NCBI GenBank assembly: GCA_036003885.1
Contig: DASYSA010000728.1
Coordinates: 1-31,669, forward strand
Direction of reading: 5' to 3'
From: DASYSA01 sp036003885
GTDB lineage: Bacteria; Acidobacteriota; Blastocatellia; UBA7656
DNA length: 31,669 nt
Shown here one piece after another: positions 22,841-31,151 of the stretch. Positions within the stretch are counted from its first letter, which is position 1; each line of letters begins with the position of its first letter. Both the position numbers and the translations under genes were made by a program. The notes beneath the pieces are model-generated. The model made no database searches. It was not told the DNA's origin and saw only the letters and a program-made list of their open reading frames with translations.

Positions 22841-24334
22841 TCAGCCTTCCAGATCCCTGACCAGGCTTACAAGCGACTCGATGTATTTCGAAAGAGCGAT
22901 GTCGCGGTCGATCGCCGGGACTCGCTCACGGATGCGAGCGTATACCTTTGCCAAACGGGGACTGGGACTGAGCGGCTTGAGAAACTCCAGGCCCTGCGCA
23001 GCGCACATAAGCTCGATGGCAAGAATCATCTCAACATTCCGCACCACGTCCGCGAACTTCAATGCGCTGGTCATCCCCATGCTCACGTGATCTTCCTTGT
23101 TGGCTGAAGTCGGCAGATTCGTAACCGAAGCCGGATGCGCCAGAACGTTATTCTCGGCTATCAGCGAAACTGCGGCTACCTGGGCGATCATCAGGCCGGA
23201 ATTGATGCCCGGGTCGGGACTCAAAAAGGCTGGCAGTCCCGAAAGGTCCGGATTCACCAGGCGCTCAACGCGGCGTTCCGAGATCGTCCCTAGGTCGGCG
23301 ACCGCTATCGCTGCATAGTCCAATGCCAGGGCGATCGGCTCACCATGAAAATTGCCGCCTGAAAGCACCTCCCCGGCGTCGGCAAAGATCAGCGGATTGT
23401 CGGTAGCGCTGTTGATCTCGATCTCGAGAATCCTGCGCGCGTGTGCCAGCGCGTCGCGTACAGCCCCATGCACCTGAGGCATGCACCGCAGCGCATAGGC
23501 GTCCTGTACCCTCGGATCGACAGCGTGGTCACGATGCGATTCCCGTATCTCGCTGCCTTCGATCAGCTCGCGCAGGCGCCGCGCACTCTTCATCTGGCCA
23601 GGGTGAGGCCGAACCGACTGAATCTTGTAATCGAAGGCCACTGGCGTTCCCTTGAGCGCCTCGAGCGACAGTGCTCCGGCCACATCAGCGGCATCGGTCA
23701 ATCGCTCGGCGGCCAGGAGCCCGAGCGTGCCCACCGCGGTCATCGCTTGAGTGCCGTTGAGCAGTGCGAGTCCCTCTTTGGCCTCAAGCGTAACCGGCTC
23801 GATAGACGCCAGGCGCATCGCTTCCGCGCCCGAGAGGCGCTGCCCTTTGTAAGATGCGTCGCCCTCGCCGACGACGACCTGAGCGAGGTGAGCGAGCGGA
23901 GCGAGGTCACCGGACGCTCCGACCGAACCGCGCGACGGAATCACCGGGTGCACCCCGGCATTGAGCATTCGAATGAGCGTCTCAATGACGATCGGCCTGC
24001 AGCCCGAGTAGCCCTTCGACAGCACGTTCGCGCGGAGCACCATCATCGCGCGGGTCACCCGCTCGGGAAGCGGTTCGCCCACGCCGCAAGAATGCGATCT
24101 GACCAGGTTCACCTGAAGATCGCGGAGCCTTTCGGGCGGAATCATGACATCCGCGAGCGCGCCAAAGCCTGTGTTGATTCCGTAGACCACTTCGCCGCGT
24201 TCGATGATGTCTTCAACGAACCTCCGGGCGCGTTCGACGTTCTTACGGGCGTGAGGCGCCATTGCCACCTCTGCGCCATCGGCGACGGCAAGAGTCTGTT
24301 CGAGAGTTAGTGATGATCCGTCTATTTCAACCAT
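22841..24334 (-). CDS. hutH: Histidine ammonia-lyase
   Basis: Converts L-histidine to urocanate and ammonia, the first step of histidine breakdown. I start at the ATG at 24334 (497 residues): the MIO cofactor triplet Ala-Ser-Gly in RGSVGASGDLAPLAHL then falls at about 140-142, close to the 142-144 of the well-studied Pseudomonas enzyme; an ATG at 24370 adds 12 residues. Other family marks are VVYGINTGFG (about 49-58), NGTQAMTA and NFHGEPIALALDY. The MIO-forming site is complete, so the enzyme should be active. hutU is on the same strand downstream, but with a plus-strand gene in between. Confidence 0.95.
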   Translation of the reverse strand: MVEIDGSSLTLEQTLAVADGAEVAMAPHARKNVERARRFVEDIIERGEVVYGINTGFGALADVMIPPERLRDLQVNLVRSHSCGVGEPLPERVTRAMMVLRANVLSKGYSGCRPIVIETLIRMLNAGVHPVIPSRGSVGASGDLAPLAHLAQVVVGEGDASYKGQRLSGAEAMRLASIEPVTLEAKEGLALLNGTQAMTAVGTLGLLAAERLTDAADVAGALSLEALKGTPVAFDYKIQSVRPHPGQMKSARRLRELIEGSEIRESHRDHAVDPRVQDAYALRCMPQVHGAVRDALAHARRILEIEINSATDNPLIFADAGEVLSGGNFHGEPIALALDYAAIAVADLGTISERRVERLVNPDLSGLPAFLSPDPGINSGLMIAQVAAVSLIAENNVLAHPASVTNLPTSANKEDHVSMGMTSALKFADVVRNVEMILAIELMCAAQGLEFLKPLSPSPRLAKVYARIRERVPAIDRDIALSKYIESLVSLVRDLEG

Positions 24335-24461
24335 AACGAAGATTCCGGTGACCGCGATGGTTCGAGTCATGCGAATCTATCACCTGCAGGTTCTAAGTCC
24401 AACCTCCGGGCGTGAATAGCAGGAAAGTAGATGATCGTAGGCGGACTCTTGCCAGTTGTCG

Positions 24462-24467
24462 TATAAT
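24462..24467 (+). promoter_or_regulatory. Candidate -10 box upstream of the RimI-like gene
   Basis: TATAAT in the context TGTCGTATAAT, identical to the context of the -10 at 22310-22315. No good -35 at 16-18 bases. It lies about 95 bases before the acetyltransferase start. Confidence 0.3.
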
Positions 24468-24559
24468 GATCCTGATTCGTCACCCGACGTGGGCTGCGTG
24501 GTTGGCCGCCCACAACCTCAGGCGGTCAAGCACAAGTGCGGTAAAGCGTGGACCGATAG

Positions 24560-25072
24560 ATGTGGCCTAGACAACGCAAACAAAAGCCTGTCGCGGAAGC
24601 GGCCCTGATACCCAATCCGGCAGAGCCGGTAGTGATTGAAATGGGTCAGGCCGACCTCAATGAATGCTGGAGGCTGGATCAGCAATGTTTTTCCGACGGA
24701 GAGGCTTACGACCGGGAGACCATTCGCTATCTGCTGTCACACGACCAGTCCGTCTGTTACAAAGTTGTCTCTGCCAGGAGTGAAATGATCGGTTTTGTTG
24801 TCGGGATGGTCGAACCCGACGGGACCGGGCACGTAGTAGCGCTGGGCGTAGGCCCCAACCACCGCCGCCTCGGACACGCGCGAGGGCTGATGTCCGCCGT
24901 TGAAGAGGGATTTCTCGGCCGGGGCATATCAACGGTTCGCCTCGAGGTTCGCACTACCAACAACGCTGCCCAGCAACTCTATCTCAATCTTGGGTTCAAG
25001 ATCGTACGTCGAATGCCCCGTTACTACACGAGCGGCGACGATGGCTATCTTATGGTCAAGAGCCTGTCCTAG
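24560..25072 (+). CDS. GNAT acetyltransferase, RimI-like
   Basis: A 170-residue GNAT protein. Residues 1-25 are a variable basic/Pro-rich extension. The fold begins with IEMGQADLNECWRLDQQCF (about 26-44). The acetyl-CoA site lies in VVALGVGPNHRRLGHARGLM (about 93-112), with the R/Q-x-x-G-x-A pattern. LEVRTTNNAAQQLYLNLGFKIVRRMPRYY (about 131-159) is the typical RimI ending, including NNAAQQLYLNLGF and RYY. RimI acetylates ribosomal protein S18 N-termini; related enzymes act on other N-terminal residues or small molecules. No tsaB/tsaD neighbours are seen, so the exact substrate is open. Confidence 0.82.
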   Translation: MWPRQRKQKPVAEAALIPNPAEPVVIEMGQADLNECWRLDQQCFSDGEAYDRETIRYLLSHDQSVCYKVVSARSEMIGFVVGMVEPDGTGHVVALGVGPNHRRLGHARGLMSAVEEGFLGRGISTVRLEVRTTNNAAQQLYLNLGFKIVRRMPRYYTSGDDGYLMVKSLS

Positions 25073-25075
25073 AGG

Positions 25076-25107
25076 GAAGGATCCAGGATTCAGGATTTAG
25101 GATCTAG
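25076..25107. repeat. Single-arm heptad array, family B
   Basis: Four units (AGGATCC, AGGATTC, AGGATTT, AGGATCT) start four bases after the RimI-like stop codon. No opposing arm follows, so this is half of an element, probably a deletion product or a precursor. Confidence 0.75.
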
Positions 25108-25165
25108 CTCGACGCCACTCATGTACGCTTGGAATCATGAAACTGGTGAGATATACAAGATCGCG

Positions 25166-25177
25166 GAAAATATTTTC
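25166..25177. promoter_or_regulatory. 12-bp perfect palindrome
   Basis: GAAAATATTTTC is a perfect palindrome 139 bases upstream of the nucleotidyltransferase start, in an AT-rich spot. It could be an operator, but there is no other support. Confidence 0.2.
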
Positions 25178-25315
25178 TCAGTTGCAATGAACCGCGCCAC
25201 CTTGCCATTCGCCCAAACGCGCGACTAGGTTGAATGGGTAACGTCACGCGCGGGTTGATCGATGCGGAGCAGTATGAGTCTTACAATTCCGATAACCGAG
25301 GCAGGAGCCTTCTTC

Positions 25316-25891
25316 ATGAAGACCGACCCTGTGCACGTCACATTAAATGAACTCGCACGGCGGCTCGACGAGGCCGGCATCGACTATGCAATAGTGGGCG
25401 GAATGGCTCTCGGGTATCACGGGTTCGTGCGGGTGACTCAGGACGTCGACCTATTGCTGACCGGCGCAGGATATACCAGGTTCATAGAATCACTCGTGGG
25501 GTTGGGGTACGTCCCGCTGTTTCCCGGAGCCAGGAAGAAGTTCAAAGACACGCGGACGGGAGTCTCGATCGACATCGTCACTGCGGGAGAGTACCCAGGT
25601 GACGGAGAAGTTAAGCCGGTTGCCTTCCCCGATCCGGCGCACGTATTCGAAGTCATCGATGGAGTTCGTGTGGCCCGTCTCGTCACGTTGATCGAGTTGA
25701 AACTGGCGTCCGGTATGACGGCGCCCCATCGACTGAGCGATCTGGGCGACGTGCAGAGATTGATCGAGATCGTGAAGCTACCTGAGGATCTGGCTGAAAG
25801 CCTCAATCCGTACGTTCGCGATACCTACAAGAAACTTTGGGAAGGTATCGCCGCCGCGAGACTCTTACCCAATGCACCTGATGCCGAATAG
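25316..25891 (+). CDS. Nucleotidyltransferase-fold protein
   Basis: A 191-residue protein. I chose the ATG at 25316, with AGGAG eight bases upstream; the frame extends to 25262. The nucleotidyltransferase core is clear: IDYAIVGGMALGYHGFVR (about 22-39) has the GG motif, TQDVDLLL (about 41-48) supplies D43 and D45, and SIDIV (about 84-88) gives the third Asp at about 86. Such small proteins occur in DUF6036-like and AbiEii/MNT-type toxin or tRNA-modifying systems. No antitoxin-like partner is seen next to it: RimI-like lies upstream, and the thiolase is convergent downstream. A stand-alone enzyme of unknown substrate is the safest call. Confidence 0.75.
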   Translation: MKTDPVHVTLNELARRLDEAGIDYAIVGGMALGYHGFVRVTQDVDLLLTGAGYTRFIESLVGLGYVPLFPGARKKFKDTRTGVSIDIVTAGEYPGDGEVKPVAFPDPAHVFEVIDGVRVARLVTLIELKLASGMTAPHRLSDLGDVQRLIEIVKLPEDLAESLNPYVRDTYKKLWEGIAAARLLPNAPDAE

Positions 25892-25932
25892 TGTACTCGT
25901 GACCCCGCGCATTGACGATAGCTGCGGGCAGT

Positions 25933-27111
25933 TTAGCGCTCGACGATCATCGCAATTCCCTGACCTCCGCCGATGCACAGAGCCGCAAGTCCTCGCTTGA
26001 AGTCGCGCCGCCGCATCTCATACAGCAACGTCACCAGAATTCGCGCCCCGCTTGCTCCAATCGGATGGCCAAGCGCGATTGCCCCGCCATTCACATTGAC
26101 TCGGGACGGATCGATTCCGAGCTTGCCCACCACCGCCAGGCTCTGCGCGGCAAAGGCCTCGTTCAACTCAAACAGGTCTATCTCACCGATGCTCAGGCAG
26201 GCCTTTTCCAGCGCGCGCTCGATTGCCGGCACCGGCCCCAAACCCATGTAACGCGGGTCCACGCCCGCAGCGGCGTACGAGACGATCTCAGCCATCGGGG
26301 CCAGTTCCATTAACCTGGCGCGTTCGCGGCTCGCGACTACCAGCGCCGCCGCCCCGTCGTTGATTCCTGATGCATTGCCTGCCGTGACCGTGCCTTCGTT
26401 CTGCTGAAAAGCCGGCTTCAACCGTGCCAGGGTCTCAGCAGTCGTGTCGCTCCTCGGATGCTCATCGACTTTGAATGCGAGCGGTTGACCTTTCTTCTGG
26501 GGCAGCAACACGGAAACGATCTCGTCATCAAACCGCCCACTCGCTATCGCGTCCGCGGCGCGCCGCTGGCTTTCAGCCGAAAATTCGTCCTGAGCCTCGC
26601 GAGTGATGGAGCACAGAGCTGCGACGTTCTCACCGGTGACGCCCATATGACACCCCGCCATCGCGCAGGTGAGTCCTTCGCTCAACATCGAGTCCATGAT
26701 CGCGCCGTTTCCCAGCCGATAGCCCCACCTGGCGCCGGTCAATAAGTATGGGGCGCGGCTCATAGACTCCATTCCACCCGCAACGATAAGCTCTCCATCT
26801 CCGGCGGCGATGGCCTGTGCCGCCAGAGTGACAGCCTTCAAGCCGGAGCCACAGACTTTGTTGATTGTGAATGATGGAACGCTGTCCGGTATGCCCGCTG
26901 CGATAGCCGCTTGTCTCGCAGGATTCATTCCCTGCCCAGCCTGCAAGACGTTGCCCATTATGACTTCGTCGATGTCAGCCGAGTCAAGCCCCGCCCGTTC
27001 AATTGCTCCCGCGATCGCGATTCGCGCCAGCTCGGTTGCCGGAATGTCCTTGAGTGACCCGCCAAATGAGCCGATCGCCGTTCTCGTGCCGCTTATGATT
27101 ACTGCACTCAT
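25933..27111 (-). CDS. Acetyl-CoA acetyltransferase (thiolase)
   Basis: A 392-residue thiolase of usual length, which condenses or cleaves acetyl-CoA units. I start at the ATG at 27111: upstream codons would read the heptad repeat (QNVKRKTQNVKRKT), so they are not real. Motifs: ISGTRTAIGSFGGSL at the N-terminus, the nucleophile Cys at about 87 in NKVCGSGLKAV, NEAFAAQ, GHPIGASGAR, and the second catalytic Cys in CIGGGQGIAMI near the C-terminus. All catalytic residues are present. No ribosome binding site precedes the start, because the repeat lies directly against the ATG. The neighbour upstream is a lipoprotein of a different kind, so the thiolase need not share its pathway. Confidence 0.93.
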   Translation of the reverse strand: MSAVIISGTRTAIGSFGGSLKDIPATELARIAIAGAIERAGLDSADIDEVIMGNVLQAGQGMNPARQAAIAAGIPDSVPSFTINKVCGSGLKAVTLAAQAIAAGDGELIVAGGMESMSRAPYLLTGARWGYRLGNGAIMDSMLSEGLTCAMAGCHMGVTGENVAALCSITREAQDEFSAESQRRAADAIASGRFDDEIVSVLLPQKKGQPLAFKVDEHPRSDTTAETLARLKPAFQQNEGTVTAGNASGINDGAAALVVASRERARLMELAPMAEIVSYAAAGVDPRYMGLGPVPAIERALEKACLSIGEIDLFELNEAFAAQSLAVVGKLGIDPSRVNVNGGAIALGHPIGASGARILVTLLYEMRRRDFKRGLAALCIGGGQGIAMIVER

Positions 27112-27260
27112 CGTTTTACGTTTTACGTTTTGCGTTTTGCGTTTTACGTTTTGCGTCTGTCGTACGAGAGCAACGCGCAGAATCGAGAACAGCACGTGGC
27201 GCAATGATTGGCGCCCGAAACTGTCCTGAACCTAAAACGCAGAACGTAAAACGCAAAACG
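27112..27260. repeat. Heptad inverted element, family A, filling a gene gap exactly
   Basis: Six left units (27112-27153, CGTTTTA/CGTTTTG) and four right units (27233-27260, TAAAACG/CAGAACG/CAAAACG). The left arm touches the thiolase start codon and the right arm touches the stop codon of the lipoprotein gene, so the 149-base gap is all element. The centre, about 80 bases, has no repeats. Confidence 0.88.
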
Positions 27261-27935
27261 TTATTTCGTTGTCACCGTAATGTCATCGAACGCCTGATCG
27301 TTCTGTGCATAACAGAAGAGGCCTATCTTTCCTCGCACATAAGGGACATCGTCGTGGAGGCTAAACAGCCGACGGCCGTCCACTATTGCGTTGATTACGT
27401 CGCCGTCCACGTCGATCTGGATGAACATCGCTCTGCCGACTCGAAACCCCTTCTTTTCAGACCAAAGCTCAGTGTAGTCAGGGCCGTTGCGCTTGTCCAA
27501 TCGAGTTATCGGTCCGCCATTGAACCCGTCCTCGATGAATAGAAGCCGGTAGAAATGCTCAGGATCGCTAAATCGAAAGACCACTCCAAAGCCGTCATCA
27601 TCCCTCGGCTCCGCCTGTAGCGTCAGCGTGTAGTCCTTCCAGTCCGTATCACCTGCTACCAGAAACGTGCCGTACCAGCGATTGAGAAAATCGCCTCGCC
27701 TCCCCCAGATGTTGCTGCGCTGGTGGAGCCAGCCGTCGCCCTCCGCCCGCCATAATGAGGGTCCTTCGACGGTTTCAGGGTCATCGATCACAGTCCATCT
27801 GGTGAGCCGATCATCATGAAAGCGCTCATCCAACAAGACACGACTGCAGCCTGAGAAGAATAGACCAGGAACGACGAAAGCTAAGAGCAAGCGGGTGAGG
27901 AGGGATCGAACGACCGTTGTCCGGCCAGGTTTCAT
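27261..27935 (-). CDS. Lipoprotein with a DUF1080/LamG-like beta-sandwich
   Basis: A 224-residue protein. The N-terminus has a lipoprotein signal: hydrophobic LLLAFVVPGLFFSGC ending in the lipobox FSGC, so the Cys at about 30 should be lipidated. The rest is beta-rich, with FHDDRLTRWTVIDDPETV, SLWRAEGDGWLHQR, YTLTLQAEPRDDDGFGVVFRF and GKIGLFCYAQNDQAFDDITV. This is the concanavalin-like sandwich of DUF1080/LamG proteins. No catalytic residue is evident. The start overlaps the phosphatase stop by four bases (ATGA), so the two are translated together. Confidence 0.8.
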   Translation of the reverse strand: MKPGRTTVVRSLLTRLLLAFVVPGLFFSGCSRVLLDERFHDDRLTRWTVIDDPETVEGPSLWRAEGDGWLHQRSNIWGRRGDFLNRWYGTFLVAGDTDWKDYTLTLQAEPRDDDGFGVVFRFSDPEHFYRLLFIEDGFNGGPITRLDKRNGPDYTELWSEKKGFRVGRAMFIQIDVDGDVINAIVDGRRLFSLHDDVPYVRGKIGLFCYAQNDQAFDDITVTTK

Positions 27936-28684
27936 TGCTCAACCTGAACTAGAGAGGGGGCTGGTTTGAGAGCTTTCAAGCGCTCGACCTCGGTGACTCC
28001 GGTAGGATAAGCCTGATAGAGGGTGAAGGTCTCAACCTGAATGCACGACAGCGGACTGTCCGGCTCTCCGCTGGTATCTATGCCGACGCACCCGCCTTGT
28101 ATATATATGCCAAATTTGCGGTGACGCCCACCCCGCGGCAGGTACTGCGTCGGCGTATGCCCGAAGAAACAGAGCTTGCCATCATAGTTCTTGTAAAAAT
28201 CGAGGTCGCGGGTCCAGAGCAATACATCGGGATCAGTTTCTGCGGGCGGCGTACCGGGAACCAGTCCGGCATGTACATACATCGCCTGCCCATCCTCGTG
28301 AAAGAACGGAAGGCTTCGCATGAAGTCCAGGTGTTCCTCAGGAATGTGAATATCGGTGACGTCTTCCAGATCCACAAGCTCTATTCCATAAGCAGACAGG
28401 GTTGCCAGCCCGCCGTTCTCCGGAATCAGCCATTGATATTCGCCATAGTCGAGGCAGTCGAGCAGCATCTGCTCGTGATTCCCGCGCAGCACGACGACGT
28501 TGGGGTTCTCCCGCGCGAGCTTCATCACCCGTTCGACAACACCCGGGGCGTCGTTCCCCCGGTCGATGAGGTCTCCCAGGAAGACTATCTTGTCGCGCTG
28601 AGGGTCCCAAGGCACATCGCGAAGCAATTGATCAATCAGAAGGGGGCGGCCGTGAACGTCGCCTATAACATAAGTACTAGTCAT
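27932..28684 (-). CDS. Metallophosphatase, ApaH/PP1-2A-type
   Basis: A 250-residue calcineurin-like phosphatase. All metal-binding motifs are present: GDVHGR (8-13), GDLIDRGN (37-44), RGNHEQM (67-73), VHAGLVPG (about 137-144) and GHTPTQYLPRG (about 175-185). The family includes the diadenosine tetraphosphatase ApaH and the Ser/Thr protein phosphatases PrpA/PrpB; motifs alone do not separate them. The terminal tail after the metal site (QVETFTLYQAYP) is short. The downstream gene is a lipoprotein overlapping by four bases; a link between the two functions is not obvious. Confidence 0.88.
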   Translation of the reverse strand: MTSTYVIGDVHGRPLLIDQLLRDVPWDPQRDKIVFLGDLIDRGNDAPGVVERVMKLARENPNVVVLRGNHEQMLLDCLDYGEYQWLIPENGGLATLSAYGIELVDLEDVTDIHIPEEHLDFMRSLPFFHEDGQAMYVHAGLVPGTPPAETDPDVLLWTRDLDFYKNYDGKLCFFGHTPTQYLPRGGRHRKFGIYIQGGCVGIDTSGEPDSPLSCIQVETFTLYQAYPTGVTEVERLKALKPAPSLVQVEQ

Positions 28685-28752
28685 TTCGATCTAACATCCG
28701 CTACCAACTTACCATTAGTATCCAGAATCTCAAAACGGCTGATCACCGGCGG

Positions 28753-28843
28753 CGTTTCGCGTTTCGCGTTTTTCGTTTCGCGTTCAGCTCTGAGCCCGAG
28801 GTGCTAGCGGAAACGAGAAATGAAAAACGCGAATTGCGAAACG
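28753..28843. repeat. Heptad inverted element, family A (CGTTTCG)
   Basis: The left arm (28753-28784) has four and a half units (CGTTTCG, CGTTTTT); the right arm (28809-28843) has five units (GGAAACG, AAAAACG, CGAAACG). It ends about 11 bases before the tyrA stop, seen in the transcription direction, and precedes the phosphatase gene by about 70 bases. Confidence 0.8.
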
Positions 28844-28853
28844 ATGAGTTTGA

Positions 28854-29729
28854 TTACCCCGAGGTGTCCTCGGCGTGGTTTCTACTCGGCCGCCTTGCAG
28901 ACTCGTTGGCCTTTTGAAACGCCTCAAACAGAGCTGCAGAATCGCCGGACGTGACCGCCTCGCGCGTGGCCTCCAACTCTCGTATCACTTCGGCGAGAGC
29001 TTCCGTGATCTCGTCGGCATTCGTCTGGCAGATGTCCCACCAAATTGACCACGGACTCGAGGCGAGTCGAGTCATATCCTTGAATCCGGGACCCGCGAGT
29101 CTTGATGACTCTTCGTCAATCGAGTCTGCCGTTGCAACAGCAAGAGCGGTAGCGAGAAGCTGCGGTACGTGGCTTAGGCGGGCAACGATCCGATCGTGAT
29201 GCTCCGCCGTCGTCATCACCAGACGGGCTCCGATCGCTTGGACGACGTCGGCGATGGTAGAGGTTGCTCTGTCTTCGCCGCCGCTGTTCACAACAGCATA
29301 GGGCGCTTCCTCGAACAGGTCGGCTCGCGCGAACTCGATGCCTGTCCTGTGGCTCCCTGCCATAGGGTGGCCTCCTACGAAGTGAACTGTTGGCGGAAGC
29401 GAGACTTGCGCGGCGCGACAGATTTCACGCTTTGTGCTGCCGGCATCGGTCACGATGGCACCTGGCTTGATCAACGCCCCTCTCTCGCGCAGGAAGCCTA
29501 GAATGCCGCCAATCGGGGCGGACAGGTAGACCAGGTCGGCATTGCTGACCTCAACTCTGTCGAAACAGTCTTCAATTCCATCAATGACTCCGTTGGCGAG
29601 CGCCTTCGACAGAGAGTTCTTGCCGCCCCATCCTGTAATTCGATCGGCAAGACCGGCCCGCCTCGCCGCCAATGCGAACGAGCCGCCGATTAAGCCGACA
29701 CCGACAATGGCGAGGTGGTTGAATCGCAT
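28854..29729 (-). CDS. tyrA: Prephenate dehydrogenase
   Basis: A 291-residue enzyme that oxidises prephenate to 4-hydroxyphenylpyruvate with NAD(P)+, a step to tyrosine. The N-terminal Rossmann motif is AIVGVGLIGGSFALAARRAGL (about 8-28). SAPIGGILGFL, TDAGSTKREICRAA and FVGGHPMAGSHRTGIEFA (with the substrate-region His) follow, as in TyrA. A helical C-terminal domain follows, ending in a short basic tail without an ACT domain. It lies downstream of aroF, so both serve aromatic amino-acid synthesis. The upstream heptad element touches the ATG, and no ribosome binding site is seen. Confidence 0.9.
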   Translation of the reverse strand: MRFNHLAIVGVGLIGGSFALAARRAGLADRITGWGGKNSLSKALANGVIDGIEDCFDRVEVSNADLVYLSAPIGGILGFLRERGALIKPGAIVTDAGSTKREICRAAQVSLPPTVHFVGGHPMAGSHRTGIEFARADLFEEAPYAVVNSGGEDRATSTIADVVQAIGARLVMTTAEHHDRIVARLSHVPQLLATALAVATADSIDEESSRLAGPGFKDMTRLASSPWSIWWDICQTNADEITEALAEVIRELEATREAVTSGDSAALFEAFQKANESARRPSRNHAEDTSG

Positions 29730-29990
29730 AGGATTTAGGATTTAGGATTTAGGATCTGGGATTTAGGATCTGGGATTTAGGATCTAGGATTTAGGATTTA
29801 GGATCTAGGATCTAGGATCTAGGATCTAGGATCTAGGATTCAGCGTTGGTCCAACGACTGTACCCCCCGCGTCCTGCCTCCGCCCTAAATCCAAATCCTA
29901 AAGCTCATGTTACATCCTAAGTCCCAGATCCTAAATCCCAAATCCTAAATTATCCTAAATCCTAGATCCTAAATCCTAGATCCTAAATCC
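29730..29990. repeat. Large heptad inverted element, family B, overlapping aroF
   Basis: The left arm has 16 consecutive units (29730-29841, AGGATTT/AGGATCT/GGGATTT). The right arm (about 29884-29990) has complementary CCTAAAT/CCTAGAT/CCCAAAT units, broken by about 20 bases of unrelated sequence near 29895-29913. The first base follows the tyrA start codon directly, and the last 22 bases are inside aroF. Stem potential exceeds 60 bp. Confidence 0.9.
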
Positions 29991-31018
29991 GCCTCTGCCA
30001 TAGACGGCGCGAGTGAGCGATCCACCGCCTCGGCAATGAGTCGCAGGCGCTTCATCAACAGGGCGAATTGTTCGGGCAGCAACGATTGGGCGCCATCACA
30101 CTGGGCGTTCTCCGGATCGTTGTGCACTTCAATCAACAGGGCATCGACCCCTGCCGCAACCGCAGCCTGGGCCAGGGGAGGAACCTTGTCGCGCCTCCCG
30201 GTTGCGTGGCTGGGGTCGGCAACCACAGGCAGGTGCGACAGCTTCTTCAGCACCGGAATCGCCGACACATCGAAGGTGTTTCGCAGATAAGGCTCGAAGG
30301 TGCGTATGCCGCGCTCGCAGATTAGAACTTCGTGATTCCCGCCTGACATTATGTACTCGGCGGCCAACAGCGTCTCTTCGATGGTCGAGGCAGGACCTCG
30401 CTTCAGCAGCACAGGCTTGTCGATTCGGCCTACCTCGCGGAGCAGGTTGAAGTTCTGCATGTTGCGTGCACCTATCTGAAGAATATCTACGTAACGAATG
30501 AACAGAGGAATCTGGGACGGCTCCATTACTTCGGAGACGACAAGCATGTCGAATCGGTCCGCTGCCTGTCGCAGATACCTCAGTCCTTCCTCACCCATCC
30601 CCTGAAACGAATAGGGAGACGTTCGTGGCTTGAATGCGCCTCCGCGAAGGACCTTCGCGCCGTGTTGCGAAACCGATTCGGCGATGGCCATAACCTGGTC
30701 GCGGCTCTCGACAGTGCAGGGGCCGGCCATCATAATCACTTCTGGCCCGCCGATCGTCACATCCTTGATCTTTATCTGAGTGCCTTCAGGTTTGAACGCC
30801 CGACTGGCGAGCTTATACGGCGCGCTAATGCGCAGCACCTCCTTCACCCCATCGAGCAACTCTATGTCGCGGGTATCGATGACCTGGCCTCCAACGGCGC
30901 CCAGAACGGTGTGCCGCACACCGGTGGATCGATGAATGTCGAAGCCCAGGCGGACAAGTTTGTCGATTACAGTTGAGATCTGCTCCTCGGTGGCGATCTC
31001 CTCCATCACGATAACCAT
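29969..31018 (-). CDS. aroF: 3-deoxy-7-phosphoheptulonate synthase (DAHP synthase, AroF type)
   Basis: A 349-residue enzyme that joins phosphoenolpyruvate and erythrose 4-phosphate, the first step of the shikimate pathway. AGGAG lies five bases upstream of the ATG. The N-terminal 70 residues form a ferredoxin-like regulatory domain (MVIVMEEIATEEQISTVIDK; GVRHTVLGAVGG). The barrel shows VIMMAGPCTVESRDQV (about 94-109), LRGGAFKPRTSPYSFQG, GARNMQNFNLL, VLLKRGPASTIEE, HLPVVADPSHATGRR and LIEVHNDPENAQCDGAQSL, the marks of the Thermotoga/Bacillus type. The last residues DLGSRI and the stop are encoded by the heptad repeat, so the true ancestral end was probably a few residues earlier or different. 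Confidence 0.95.
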   Translation of the reverse strand: MVIVMEEIATEEQISTVIDKLVRLGFDIHRSTGVRHTVLGAVGGQVIDTRDIELLDGVKEVLRISAPYKLASRAFKPEGTQIKIKDVTIGGPEVIMMAGPCTVESRDQVMAIAESVSQHGAKVLRGGAFKPRTSPYSFQGMGEEGLRYLRQAADRFDMLVVSEVMEPSQIPLFIRYVDILQIGARNMQNFNLLREVGRIDKPVLLKRGPASTIEETLLAAEYIMSGGNHEVLICERGIRTFEPYLRNTFDVSAIPVLKKLSHLPVVADPSHATGRRDKVPPLAQAAVAAGVDALLIEVHNDPENAQCDGAQSLLPEQFALLMKRLRLIAEAVDRSLAPSMAEADLGSRI

Positions 31019-31151
31019 AAGTACTCCTAAAACTCTCCTTTGCGATTCGGTCTTCCGATATCAGGCTGCAATTGAGTTGGTCCAGTTCTTCTGCTCAGAG
31101 TTAAAGCCTCAGCTTGAGGTTTGCAAGAGCAACGATGACATTGACCGGCTA

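Noticed and set aside
25316..25891. AbiEii/MNT-type toxin-antitoxin pair
   Set aside because: The nucleotidyltransferase is present but no adjacent antitoxin or HEPN partner gene is found.
29730..29990. Insertion sequence with terminal inverted repeats
   Set aside because: No transposase, no target-site duplication visible, and the arms are tandem heptads rather than unique ends; a non-autonomous mobile origin remains possible.
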